A program made the translations under genes and the position numbers. The notes beneath the pieces were generated by a model. That model was not told the DNA's origin. It did no database searches and saw only the letters and a program-made list of their open reading frames with translations. Shown one piece after another: positions 1 through 7,319 of a stretch of DNA of 64,000 nucleotides. Within the stretch, counting starts at the first letter, position 1. Each line of letters begins with the position of its first letter. This DNA is from Kocuria rosea subsp. polaris. GTDB lineage: Bacteria > Actinomycetota > Actinomycetes > Actinomycetales > Micrococcaceae. The stretch covers positions 21,303 to 85,302 of the forward strand of contig NZ_LQBK01000004.1 in NCBI RefSeq assembly GCF_001483755.1, read 5' to 3'.

Positions 1-135
1 GGCGGTGTCGAAGTCCTCGGCGTCGATGACCGCGGTCTGGGTGGTGGCGCTGCGCTGGACCTGGATCGCCTCCAGGGACTCGTTGGCCGGCTCGTCCTCG
101 GGTCGGGTGCGCGGAGCGTCGTAGTCGGTGGCCAT
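1..135 (-). CDS. DUF4193 family protein, 5' part only
   Basis: Only the first 45 codons are present; the gene starts at an ATG at 135 and runs off the left edge. The N-terminus begins MATDYDAPRTRPEDEP, followed by an ESLEAIQVQR stretch and an acidic TAVIDAEDFD segment. This is the pattern I know from DUF4193, a family of roughly 100-residue actinobacterial proteins of unknown function whose C-terminal half carries paired cysteines; that half is outside the window. AGGAGG lies 12 bases upstream of the start. The family call rests on the N-terminus alone. Confidence 0.75.
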   Translation of the reverse strand, partial: MATDYDAPRTRPEDEPANESLEAIQVQRSATTQTAVIDAEDFDTA

Positions 136-281
136 GATGTGGTGCGTCCTCCTGGAGCGGGGTGGTGCTGTGCAGGGGCGGTTCTGCACGGAAGGACCAG
201 AGTGTACCCCACCGGACGAGAGTCCGGTGCACGCCCGTGGTCGCGGCACCTGCACCTCCAGGGCGGACGGCGCCGTCCCGG

Positions 282-797
282 TCAGCGGCGGGCGTCCGAG
301 GTCTCGTCCTCGAGGTCGTCGAGCACCCACTCCGACAGCTGCCCGGCCGGAACGACGGTCGTGACGTCGGTGCGCCGCAGTGCCTCCTGGAGCGACCGCG
401 GCCCGTCCGTGGCGTCGGCGTCGAAGGCGGCCAGCGCCGCCGTGTACCCGGCGGCCAGGTGGTGCGCCCAGGCCCGGTGGCGGGCGTAGCAGGGGTGGTC
501 GGGATCGGCGCTGCGCACCTCCAGCCACCGTGCCGTCTCCGCGGGATCGAGGGGGAGGGGCACCAGCACCTGGTGCAGGGGCCAGGTGACCTCGGCCCAG
601 CGTCCCGCGGGGGTCTCGTTCATGGGGTAGTAGGTGGCGATCCATCGGACGGGGGAGTGGGGGTGCAGCTCGACGGCCAGAGCCCCGGAGGCGGAGTGGA
701 TGATGCCTTCTTCCTGTGCGCAGAGGGAGCGGGGCGGCCTGGGGCTGGACCGCATCGCCGGACCGGGGGTCCGGCGCTGATCACTCAGACTAGGCAT
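282..797 (-). CDS. hypothetical protein, 171 aa
   Basis: I do not recognise this protein. The convincing part starts near residue 38 (SASGALAVELHPHSPVRWIA) and runs to an acidic C-terminus ending LDDLEDETSDARR. It is rich in Trp, His and Pro, with no signal peptide or membrane segment. The start is uncertain: ATG 797 gives 171 aa and ATG 755 gives 157 aa. ATG 755 directly follows a 9-bp-stem hairpin (756-776), and a TAGTCT box at 793-788 could be a -10 for that shorter form. Neither start has a clear ribosome binding site. The gene is on its own between two spacers. Confidence 0.55.
   Translation of the reverse strand: MPSLSDQRRTPGPAMRSSPRPPRSLCAQEEGIIHSASGALAVELHPHSPVRWIATYYPMNETPAGRWAEVTWPLHQVLVPLPLDPAETARWLEVRSADPDHPCYARHRAWAHHLAAGYTAALAAFDADATDGPRSLQEALRRTDVTTVVPAGQLSEWVLDDLEDETSDARR
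756..776. other. hairpin at the start of the hypothetical gene
   Basis: CGCCGGACC and GGTCCGGCG form a perfect 9-bp stem with a GGG loop. It sits immediately before ATG 755 of the minus-strand gene. If transcription starts near 781, downstream of the TAGTCT box, this hairpin is the entire 5' leader. Confidence 0.5.
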
Positions 798-1234
798 GTG
801 GCCGAGGTCCGTGGAAGTGCATTGAACAGTGTGACGACGAGCTGTCCTCCCCGGTGCTGACACAGGGCGCCCAGGGGCGTGGCCGCCGCTCGTGACCGGT
901 GTCCGCGGCCGTGACGCCGATTTTCGTCGACCGCGAATATTCGGGAATCTTCTTCTCCCCGAGGGAGGACGCGGCCTTGCCGGCTCGGGCAGAGTGATCC
1001 GCATCACCTGCAGCAGGTGTCTTCGCCGGAGAGGTCACGGCGTGGACGGCCACCCGGCCGTCCACCGTCGTCTCCCGCGGAACCGGCCGGCTCCACCGGG
1101 ACGGCCGGTTCCGTCCGCACCCACCAGTGCTCTCCGGCGGTCCGGCGGCACCGACCCTCCGTCCGCGCTCCCGCTGCGCCACCCGCCGTTCAACCGGCAA
1201 CGAAGACCCCACCGATCGAAGAGGAGATGATCGC
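798..1234. other. 437-base divergent intergenic region
   Basis: I see no convincing gene here. It holds a 10-bp perfect palindrome CGAATATTCG (934-943) in the most AT-rich patch. A run of hairpins in front of the amidotransferase-like gene follows and is listed separately. Open frames through the stretch have no codon bias or ribosome binding site. Confidence 0.5.
994..1112 (+). promoter_or_regulatory. structured leader with consecutive hairpins
   Basis: Four inverted repeats lie upstream of the amidotransferase-like gene. They are GTGAT/ATCAC (994-998/1003-1007), CACCTGC/GCAGGTG around one A (1005-1019), a 10-bp stem GTGGACGGCC/GGCCGTCCAC (1042-1065), and a 10-bp stem GGAACCGGCC/GGCCGGTTCC with a 14-base loop (1079-1112). 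The first two overlap, so they cannot form together. The arrangement resembles a regulatory leader, but I cannot match it to a riboswitch class. In DNA of this GC content some stems arise by chance. Confidence 0.4.
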
Positions 1235-2062
1235 ATGAACCGCCGGACTGTTCGACTCAATGAGCACGAGGTGACTCCCGTGGGACTGTGGAGTCTGCGG
1301 GCCGGAGCGCCCACCGTGGCCGTCGTGGTCTCGCTGAACTTCCCCGGTCTCGCTCCGCACACCCGGGACCTGATGCGCCGCACGACCCGCACCGCCCTGC
1401 AGACGCTGGTCAACGCCGGCGCCCGCCCGGTCCTGGTCGACTCCAGCGCCCGGCAGCTGCCCGATCCCGCCGTCACGGCGGCCGCGGACGGGGTCCTGGT
1501 GCTCGGGGGCGGGGACGTCGACCCCTCCCTGTACGGCGCGGAGGGGCACGAGCCCCACGAGTACGGGGTGGACCGGCGCGCTGACCTCTACACCCTGCAG
1601 CTCGTCCGGGAGAGCCTGGGCCGCGACGCCCCCCTGCTGGCCGTCGGCCGGGGCTCCCAGCTGCTCAACCTGGCCTGCGGGGGAACCCTCATCACCCACC
1701 TCGACACCTGGCACCGGCACCGGGGCGGGCCCGGGCAGGCGATGTGCGTGGAGGAGGAGGTCACCCTGGAGCCGGAGAGCCTGCTGGCGGACGTCCTCGG
1801 CGCCCGGCGGCTCACCGTCCGGGCCGCCCACCACCAGGCGGTGGGCGTCGTGGCCCCCGAGCTGCGCGTCACCGCGGTGGCCGAGGACGGCATGGTCGAG
1901 GCGACCGAGCACCGCGACCTCGGCTGGGTCGTCGGTGTGCAGTGGCACCCGGAGGACCCGCGCGGTCCGGGGGCGGACCGGCGGAGACTGTTCGCCGCCT
2001 TCGTGGAGCAGGCCCGCTCCGCCCGGCACCGGGCCCCGGAGGTGTCGCTGGCGGCCGCGTGA
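1235..2062 (+). CDS. class I glutamine amidotransferase-like protein (peptidase C26 fold), nucleophile Cys replaced by Gly
   Basis: The 275-aa product has the fold of gamma-glutamyl-gamma-aminobutyrate hydrolase (PuuD/C26). It shows GGGDVDPSLYG (~91-101), the nucleophile-elbow region PLLAVGRGSQLLN (133-145), and VVGVQWHPEDP near residue 240 with the His-Glu pair. In active members the elbow reads G(I/V)CRG; here residue 138 is Gly (codon ggc at 1646-1648), so the attacking thiol is missing. It is therefore probably not a working hydrolase and may bind a ligand or act as a pseudoenzyme. ATG 1235 is chosen because AGAGGAG lies 9 bases upstream. A strong terminator follows. Confidence 0.85.
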   Translation: MNRRTVRLNEHEVTPVGLWSLRAGAPTVAVVVSLNFPGLAPHTRDLMRRTTRTALQTLVNAGARPVLVDSSARQLPDPAVTAAADGVLVLGGGDVDPSLYGAEGHEPHEYGVDRRADLYTLQLVRESLGRDAPLLAVGRGSQLLNLACGGTLITHLDTWHRHRGGPGQAMCVEEEVTLEPESLLADVLGARRLTVRAAHHQAVGVVAPELRVTAVAEDGMVEATEHRDLGWVVGVQWHPEDPRGPGADRRRLFAAFVEQARSARHRAPEVSLAAA

Positions 2063-2074
2063 ACCGTCCCGCCG

Positions 2075-2115
2075 CCCGTCCGTGCCGAGGAGCTCCGGGC
2101 CTCGGCACGGACGGG
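2075..2115 (+). terminator. terminator after the amidotransferase-like gene
   Basis: CCCGTCCGTGCCGAGG (2075-2090) pairs perfectly with CCTCGGCACGGACGGG (2100-2115), giving a 16-bp stem with a 9-base loop. It begins 12 bases after the stop codon. There is no T tract, as is usual for high-GC actinobacterial terminators. Confidence 0.85.
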
Positions 2116-2120
2116 CGCAG

Positions 2121-2140
2121 CCTGCCGGAGCTCCGGCAGG
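2121..2140. terminator. second palindrome followed by T-rich bases
   Basis: CCTGCCGGAGCTCCGGCAGG is a perfect 20-base palindrome followed by TCATCTTCTC. It stands five bases after the first terminator and probably backs it up. The remaining bases to about 2290 show nothing else I can name. Confidence 0.6.
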
Positions 2141-2292
2141 TCATCTTCTCGACGCGCCGGCTCCGTGGACGAGGGGCTTCCAGGGCAGAGCCGGCCCGGA
2201 CCAGCGCACCGGCCGCGGTCCGGTCCCGGCGGCAGCGGCAGGTCACCGGTGCCCGCCGGGTCCGCGCGGGAGCATCCGGGCGTCCGACGCTC

Positions 2293-2298
2293 TACTCT
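2293..2298 (+). promoter_or_regulatory. -10 box for a leaderless start
   Basis: TACTCT fits the actinobacterial TANNNT -10 motif and lies six bases before ATG 2305. Transcription would therefore start at or next to the A of that ATG. No convincing -35 was seen. Confidence 0.5.
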
Positions 2299-2304
2299 GT
2301 CAAC

Positions 2305-2367
2305 ATGCTGATCACCACCGCGGCACCGCCCGCCCCTGCCGAGACCACGCCGGAGGTCCTCCGATGA
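2305..2367 (+). CDS. 20-codon leaderless upstream ORF coupled to the DUF808 gene
   Basis: A 20-residue ORF, MLITTAAPPAPAETTPEVLR, starts six bases after a TACTCT -10 box. Its TGA overlaps the ATG of the DUF808 gene as ATGA. GGAGG inside this ORF (2352-2356) is the downstream gene's ribosome binding site. It is too short for a known family. Its likely role is to load ribosomes on a leaderless transcript and couple them to the next gene. It could also be chance sequence in the promoter region. Confidence 0.4.
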   Translation: MLITTAAPPAPAETTPEVLR

Positions 2368-3485
2368 GCGGCGGTCTGATCGCCCTGCTGGACGACGTCG
2401 CCGCCCTGGCCCGCGTCACCGCGGCCTCCGTGGACGACATCGGCGCGGCCGCGGGCCGGGCGAGCATGAAGGCCGCCGGCGTCGTCGTCGACGACACCGC
2501 CGTGACCCCGCAGTACGTCCAGGGCATCTCCCCGGCCCGCGAGCTGCCCATCATCTGGCGCATCACCAAGGGCTCGCTGCGCAACAAGCTGATCTTCATC
2601 CTCCCGGTCATCCTGCTGCTGAGCCAGTTCGCGCCGTGGCTGCTGACCCCGATCCTCATGCTCGGCGGCAGCTACCTCTGCTTCGAGGGCGCCGAGAAGA
2701 TCTGGGCCAAGCTCTCGGGCCACGGAGCCAAGACCAAGACCCCGGTGGTCGAGAAGGGCAAGGAGGCGGAGGACACGATGGTCGGCGGCGCGGTGCGCAC
2801 CGACCTGATCCTCTCGGCCGAGATCATGGTCATCTCCCTCAACGAGGTGGCCGATGAGCCGCTGCTCTCGCGCGCGGCCATCCTGGTGGTCGTCGCACTC
2901 GGCATCACGGTCCTGGTCTACGGCGTGGTGGCCCTGATCATCCGGATGGACGACTTCGGCCTGCACCTGGCCGAGCGGTCCTCCCCGACCACGCAGAAGA
3001 TCGGCCACGGCCTGGTCAAGGGCATGCCCGGGCTGCTCGCGGTCATCTCGGTCGTGGGCACGGCCGCCATGCTCTGGGTGGGCGGGCACATCATCCTCGT
3101 GGGCCTCGACGAACTGGGCTGGCACGCCCCCTACGAGGCCGTCCACCACGTCGAGGTCCTCGTGCACGACGCCGTCCCCGGCGGCCTCGGCGCGACGCTC
3201 GCCTGGCTCACGAACACCTTCTTCTCCGCGGTCCTGGGCCTCGCCTGGGGCGCCGTCCTGGTGCTGGTGTGGGAGCTGCTGCCCTTCGGCAAGGGCGAGC
3301 ACGAGGCCGAGCACGCCGCCCACGGCGCGCACGAGGCGCAGGCCGAGCACCACGGGAAGCACTCCGCGGCGTCCGCCCCGGCAGACTCCTCCCCGGCGGC
3401 GTCCGCCGCGGAGGACGGCGGCGCCACGACCGACCGGCCGGATGCCGCCCCGCCGGCCGACGGGGGCTCCTCCGCGGCCCGCTGA
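2364..3485 (+). CDS. DUF808 family integral membrane protein
   Basis: The 373-aa product matches DUF808 (YedI-like inner-membrane proteins of unknown function). It starts MSGGLIALLDDVAALARV, then SVDDIGAAAGRASMKAAGVVVDD and PARELPIIWRITKGSLRNK. Hydrophobic segments follow near residues 75-105, 170-200, 220-245 and 280-310. The C-terminal ~60 residues are a hydrophilic His/Ala/Glu tail (EHEAEHAAHGAHEAQAEHH) then a Pro/Ser/Ala tail, longer than I expect for the family. The start is set by GGAGG at 2352 and by the overlap with the upstream mini-ORF. The His-rich tail could bind metal, but that is speculation. Confidence 0.88.
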   Translation: MSGGLIALLDDVAALARVTAASVDDIGAAAGRASMKAAGVVVDDTAVTPQYVQGISPARELPIIWRITKGSLRNKLIFILPVILLLSQFAPWLLTPILMLGGSYLCFEGAEKIWAKLSGHGAKTKTPVVEKGKEAEDTMVGGAVRTDLILSAEIMVISLNEVADEPLLSRAAILVVVALGITVLVYGVVALIIRMDDFGLHLAERSSPTTQKIGHGLVKGMPGLLAVISVVGTAAMLWVGGHIILVGLDELGWHAPYEAVHHVEVLVHDAVPGGLGATLAWLTNTFFSAVLGLAWGAVLVLVWELLPFGKGEHEAEHAAHGAHEAQAEHHGKHSAASAPADSSPAASAAEDGGATTDRPDAAPPADGGSSAAR

Positions 3486-3489
3486 CCGC

Positions 3490-3539
3490 CGGACCCCGGC
3501 TGCCCCTGCCGTGAACGCAGTCCCCTGACCCGGGGTCCG
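3490..3539. terminator. possible bidirectional terminator
   Basis: CGGACCCCGG (3490-3499) and CCGGGGTCCG (3530-3539) can form a 10-bp stem with a 30-base loop. It lies between the convergent DUF808 and VWA genes. The long loop makes this a moderate call. Confidence 0.45.
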
Positions 3540-3608
3540 CCGCTCGCCGCGGGCGGCCGGGGACCGCACGCGGCGAGGAGGCCCCGCGCTCCCGGGCGGC
3601 GCCGCCCG

Positions 3609-5597
3609 TCAGAGATCGTCGGGGTCCCCGGAGCGGGCGCCGAGGTACTCGTCCAGGACGGCGGAGCCCAGGTCCGCCGGGTCCGGGGCCACCACGCGCC
3701 CGTCGATCCGCTCGGCCATCCGCCGCAGGAACCGCTCCAGCCCGGGGTCGTCGCCGAGCCGGAAGAACGTCGCCTGGGCCCCCATGCGCCCCAGCCGGTC
3801 GAGCTCCTCCACCGTGGCGCGCAGGGTCTCCGGCTCCGTGGGCCAGGAGAACCAGCTCTCGCCGTCGGGCAGCAGGTGCGCCGTGGGCTCCCCGTCGGTG
3901 ACCACGAGCAGGACGGGCTGCATCGACGGGTGCTTGCGGAAGAACCGCGTGGCGAGCAGCAGCGCGTGGTGCAGGTTGGTGCCCTGCTCCCGCACCGGCG
4001 GCAGGCCTGTGAGCTCGTCGACCGGCAGCGCGCGGGCGTAGCGGCCGAAGGCGAGGATCTGCAGCTGGTCCCCCCGGAACCGGGTGGAGACGAGGTGGTG
4101 GAGCGCCAGCGCCGTGCGCTTCATGGGCACCCAGCGTCCCTCGGCGGCCATGGAGAACGAGGTGTCCACGAGCAGGACGACGGCGGCCTGCGTGCGCGCC
4201 TCGGTCTCCGCCACCTCGATGTCCCGGACGTCGAGGCGCAGCCCCCGGCGGGCGTCGCCGCCCTCGGCCGCCGTGCGCCGGATCGCGTTGGTGATCGTGC
4301 GGGTGGTGTCCCAGGGCTCGGCGTCCCCGAACTGCCACTCCCGGGTGGCGCCGGAGGGCTCGCCGGCCGCCCCCGCGAGGCGGGTGTCGCGCTGACCGGT
4401 CCGGGAGGACAGGTTCTGCGCGGCGTCCCGCAGCAGCGCCTTCCCGATCCGCCGCACCGCCCGGGGCGAGAGCCGCAGGTCGCCGTCCGCGCCGCGCTGC
4501 AGGTAACCGCTGTCCCGCATCGCCTGCTCCAGCTCGGCCAGGGTCCGCGCCGACACCGCGGCGTCCGCGCCCAGCTGGCGCGCGAGCGCGTCGAGGTCCA
4601 TGTCGTCCAGGTTGGCGCCCCGGTGGTGCTGCGCCAGCTGCTCGGCCAGCGCGTCGAGCTCGGCGATGTCCTGGAGCACGCCCGTGCCGTCGCCGAGCCC
4701 CAGGCCGTCCTGGCCGCCGAAGTCCTCGGAGCCGCCCCAGTCCTCACCGGGGCGCAGCCCCTGCAGGTTCGCGTCGAGCCGGCCGAGCTGGTCCATGAGC
4801 TCCGGGGAGCCGAACGCCTGGGCGGAGAGCTGCATCAGCTCCTGGCGCTGCTCCGGGGACATGGAGTTCAGCATCCGCTGGGCCGCCGCGGCGCGCCGGG
4901 CCATCGCGTCGATCAGCTCCTCGACCGACTGCGGGTTCTCGGGGAAGTGCTCCCCGTGCTTCGCCATGAAGTCCTGGAAGTCCTCGTCGGTGTCCTCGCC
5001 CCGGGCGTGCTTCTCGAGCAGCTCGTTGAGGTCCCGCAGCATCTCCGCCACGGCCTCCCGGTCGGCGTCCGTGGCGTTCTCGAGGGCCTGCTTCATCCCG
5101 GCGAAGCGCTGGTCCAGCAGCTCGCGGCCCAGGAGGTCCTTGATCTGCTCGTACGCCTCCCGCGCGGACTCGGACTGCCAGTCGTAGGACGCGAGCTCGC
5201 TGACGGCGGCGGCCGTGGAGCTCGGCAGGCCGTCGAGCTGCATCTCCCGGAAGGAGCGGTCCATCGGGTCCATCCGGGCGTCCCGCAGGAACTGCTCGCG
5301 CTCCAGGCGCAGCGCCTTCTCGAGCAGCTTCTTCGCCTCCTCGAGGGTGCCGCCCATTCGGTGGCGCTTCAGCAGCTCGCGCCGGCGCTGCTGCACGCGC
5401 CGGGACAGGTCGTCGAGACCGTCCCGGCCGCGGCCGCCCCGCCGGAGGAACTCGCGCAGCGCCTCCTCCGGCGAGTAGCCCGCCATGACGTCCTCGGAGA
5501 CGGCCTCGAGCGCCTCGGACAGGTCCACCGGCGGGGCCAGCGGATCGGGTCCTCCGGCGTACCGGCCGTAGCGGGAGGACCGGTGGTGTGCGGGCAT
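3609..5597 (-). CDS. VWA domain protein, partner of the MoxR-type ATPase
   Basis: The 662-aa product has a long charged, helix-rich N-terminal region (to about residue 460, many Glu/Gln/Leu heptad-like stretches) and a C-terminal von Willebrand A domain. The MIDAS metal site is DTSFS (~478-482), the Thr is in REQGTNLHH and the Asp in VVTDGEPT. Such proteins work with AAA+ ATPases, as ChlD does with ChlI, often in assembling or inserting metals into a target. The upstream neighbour on the same strand is exactly such an ATPase, 92 bases away. The pair resembles mycobacterial Rv0958/Rv0959. GAGGGGG stands before ATG 5597; longer upstream reading is out-of-frame sequence of the ATPase gene. Confidence 0.85.
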   Translation of the reverse strand: MPAHHRSSRYGRYAGGPDPLAPPVDLSEALEAVSEDVMAGYSPEEALREFLRRGGRGRDGLDDLSRRVQQRRRELLKRHRMGGTLEEAKKLLEKALRLEREQFLRDARMDPMDRSFREMQLDGLPSSTAAAVSELASYDWQSESAREAYEQIKDLLGRELLDQRFAGMKQALENATDADREAVAEMLRDLNELLEKHARGEDTDEDFQDFMAKHGEHFPENPQSVEELIDAMARRAAAAQRMLNSMSPEQRQELMQLSAQAFGSPELMDQLGRLDANLQGLRPGEDWGGSEDFGGQDGLGLGDGTGVLQDIAELDALAEQLAQHHRGANLDDMDLDALARQLGADAAVSARTLAELEQAMRDSGYLQRGADGDLRLSPRAVRRIGKALLRDAAQNLSSRTGQRDTRLAGAAGEPSGATREWQFGDAEPWDTTRTITNAIRRTAAEGGDARRGLRLDVRDIEVAETEARTQAAVVLLVDTSFSMAAEGRWVPMKRTALALHHLVSTRFRGDQLQILAFGRYARALPVDELTGLPPVREQGTNLHHALLLATRFFRKHPSMQPVLLVVTDGEPTAHLLPDGESWFSWPTEPETLRATVEELDRLGRMGAQATFFRLGDDPGLERFLRRMAERIDGRVVAPDPADLGSAVLDEYLGARSGDPDDL

Positions 5598-5689
5598 GAC
5601 GCCCCCTCTGTGTCTTGTGCCGTGTCTCTTCCGGATCCCCGTGCCGTGGACGCGCGGTCGGTGCCGCGGTCCTCCCCGGGCGGGGCGCC

Positions 5690-7093
5690 TCAGCCGTAGA
5701 CGGTGCCGCCCTCGTCGGCGTCCTTGGAGATCTTCTGCGCCAGGTAGAGGCCCTCCAGCGCGAGCTCGATCGCGCTGGCGCGCTGTCCCGGCGTGCTCGC
5801 GCCCAGGCGCGCGGCGATCTCGTCGTAGGCGGTCCCGGCCCCGTCGTCGTCCGGTGCCAGCTCGGGGAGCCCGGCGAGGAAGTCCCGGGCCGAGACGTCG
5901 TCGCCGGTGGACACCGTGGTGCGGCCGTCGAAGGCCTCCACGACCGGTCCGAGGTCGAGACCGCGGAAGCGGCCCCGGACGGTCTCGGCGGTCGCCCGGC
6001 GCAGCAGGTGGTCGAGGATCGCGCGCTCGCGGCCCTCCTCGCCGGACTCGAACTCGATCTTGCCGGCCAGGACGTCGGTGGCCGTCTCCATGTCCACCAT
6101 CCGCGCCACGGCCTCCTCCTCGCCGCGGATCGTGGCGCGCCGCAGCGCCGCCGCCGCGACCGTCTCGGCGCCCGCGATGGCGAACCGTGCCGACACCCCC
6201 GAGCGCTGGTCCACCGCGGAGGAGTCCCGCAGCAGGCGGGTGAACCGGGCCAGGGTCTCGAGGATCGTGTCCGGGACCTCGGCGATCAGCTCGGCCTCCT
6301 GGCGGATCACGGCGATCTCGTCCTCGAGCTCGAGCGGGTAGTGGGTGCGGATCTCGGCGCCGAACCGGTCCTTGAGCGGCGTGATGATCCGGCCGCGGTT
6401 CGTGTAGTCCTCGGGGTTGGCCGTGGCCACCACGAGCACGTCCAGCGGCAGCCGCAGGACGTAGCCGCGGATCTGGATGTCCCGCTCCTCCATCACGTTG
6501 AGCATGGCCACCTGGATGCGCTCGGCGAGGTCGGGCAGCTCGTTGATCGCCACGATGCCGCGGTGCGAGCGCGGCACCAGCCCGTAGTGGATGGTCTCCG
6601 GGTCCCCGAGCCGCCGCCCCTCGGCGACGCGCATCGGGTCGACGTCCCCGATGAGGTCCGCCACGGACGTGTCCGGAGTGGCGAGCTTCTCCACGTAGCG
6701 CTCCGAGCGGTGCCGCCAGACCACGGGCAGCTCGTCCCCCTCGAGCAGGATCCGGCGCCGCGACGCCTCGGTCAGGGGCTCCAGGGGGTGCTCGTTGAGC
6801 TCCGAGCCCTCGATCGCGGGGGACCACTCGTCGAGCAGGCCGGCGAGGGTGCGCAGCAGGCGGGTCTTGCCCTGGCCGCGCTCGCCCAGCAGCACCACGT
6901 CGTGGCCGGCGAGCAGGGCCCGCTCCAGCTGGGGCAGCACCGTGCGCCCGAGCCCGTGCAGGCCCGGCCAGGGGTCACCGCCCTCGGCCAGCGTGCGCAG
7001 GAGGTTCTCGCGGATCTCCTCGCGCAGGGTCCTGTGGGCGACGCCGGCGGCGCGGAGCTCGCCGAGCGTGCGGATGTCCGGGTGATCGGTCAC
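5690..7093 (-). CDS. MoxR/ChlI-type AAA+ ATPase
   Basis: The 467-aa product has Walker A GERGQGKT (70-77), a Walker B-like GIVAINELPDL, MLNVMEERDIQIRG (the pore-loop/helix region seen in ChlI and MoxR proteins) and VVATANPEDYTNRGRI (sensor 1). The length and the C-terminal helical part match the Rv0958-like group annotated as putative magnesium chelatase. The energy-using subunit would act with the VWA protein encoded just downstream, probably as a chaperone. The client is not encoded nearby, and no chlorophyll or cobalamin genes are present, so metal chelation itself is not supported. Confidence 0.88.
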   Translation of the reverse strand: MTDHPDIRTLGELRAAGVAHRTLREEIRENLLRTLAEGGDPWPGLHGLGRTVLPQLERALLAGHDVVLLGERGQGKTRLLRTLAGLLDEWSPAIEGSELNEHPLEPLTEASRRRILLEGDELPVVWRHRSERYVEKLATPDTSVADLIGDVDPMRVAEGRRLGDPETIHYGLVPRSHRGIVAINELPDLAERIQVAMLNVMEERDIQIRGYVLRLPLDVLVVATANPEDYTNRGRIITPLKDRFGAEIRTHYPLELEDEIAVIRQEAELIAEVPDTILETLARFTRLLRDSSAVDQRSGVSARFAIAGAETVAAAALRRATIRGEEEAVARMVDMETATDVLAGKIEFESGEEGRERAILDHLLRRATAETVRGRFRGLDLGPVVEAFDGRTTVSTGDDVSARDFLAGLPELAPDDDGAGTAYDEIAARLGASTPGQRASAIELALEGLYLAQKISKDADEGGTVYG

Positions 7094-7177
7094 AGCGCCA
7101 ACTTAACCCCGGCGTCAAGGGGCGCCCGTGCGCGGGGGTCCGGCGTCGTCGGCAGCGGTGCGTCCCGCCGCCCGCGG

Positions 7178-7243
7178 CGGCGCTCCCCGGCGGCGCTCCC
7201 CGGCGCCCGACGGCAGGGCCCGACGGCAGGGCCCGACGGCGGA
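7178..7243. repeat. 13-base tandem repeats in the intergenic spacer
   Basis: CGGCGCTCCCCGG occurs twice in a row (7178-7203). GCCCGACGGCAGG then occurs twice exactly, plus once with a changed end (7205-7243). Both repeats have a 13-base period. They fill the spacer between the divergent ATPase and phosphatase genes, where no gene is visible. Confidence 0.7.
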
Positions 7244-7305
7244 GCCCGGCCGCGGCCCACGGCGGTGCCGGGCCGCGGCCCCTGTGGCCGCGGGGGTCCC
7301 GCCAG

Positions 7306-7311
7306 TACGCT
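7306..7311 (+). promoter_or_regulatory. -10 box for leaderless phosphatase gene
   Basis: TACGCT lies eight bases before ATG 7320, and there is no ribosome binding site. This spacing predicts a leaderless transcript. Confidence 0.5.
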
Positions 7312-7319
7312 GGTGCATC

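Noticed and set aside
5598-6827. Upstream extension of the VWA gene through the ATPase gene
   Set aside because: The extension is the ATPase coding sequence read in another frame; ATG 5597 has a good ribosome binding site.
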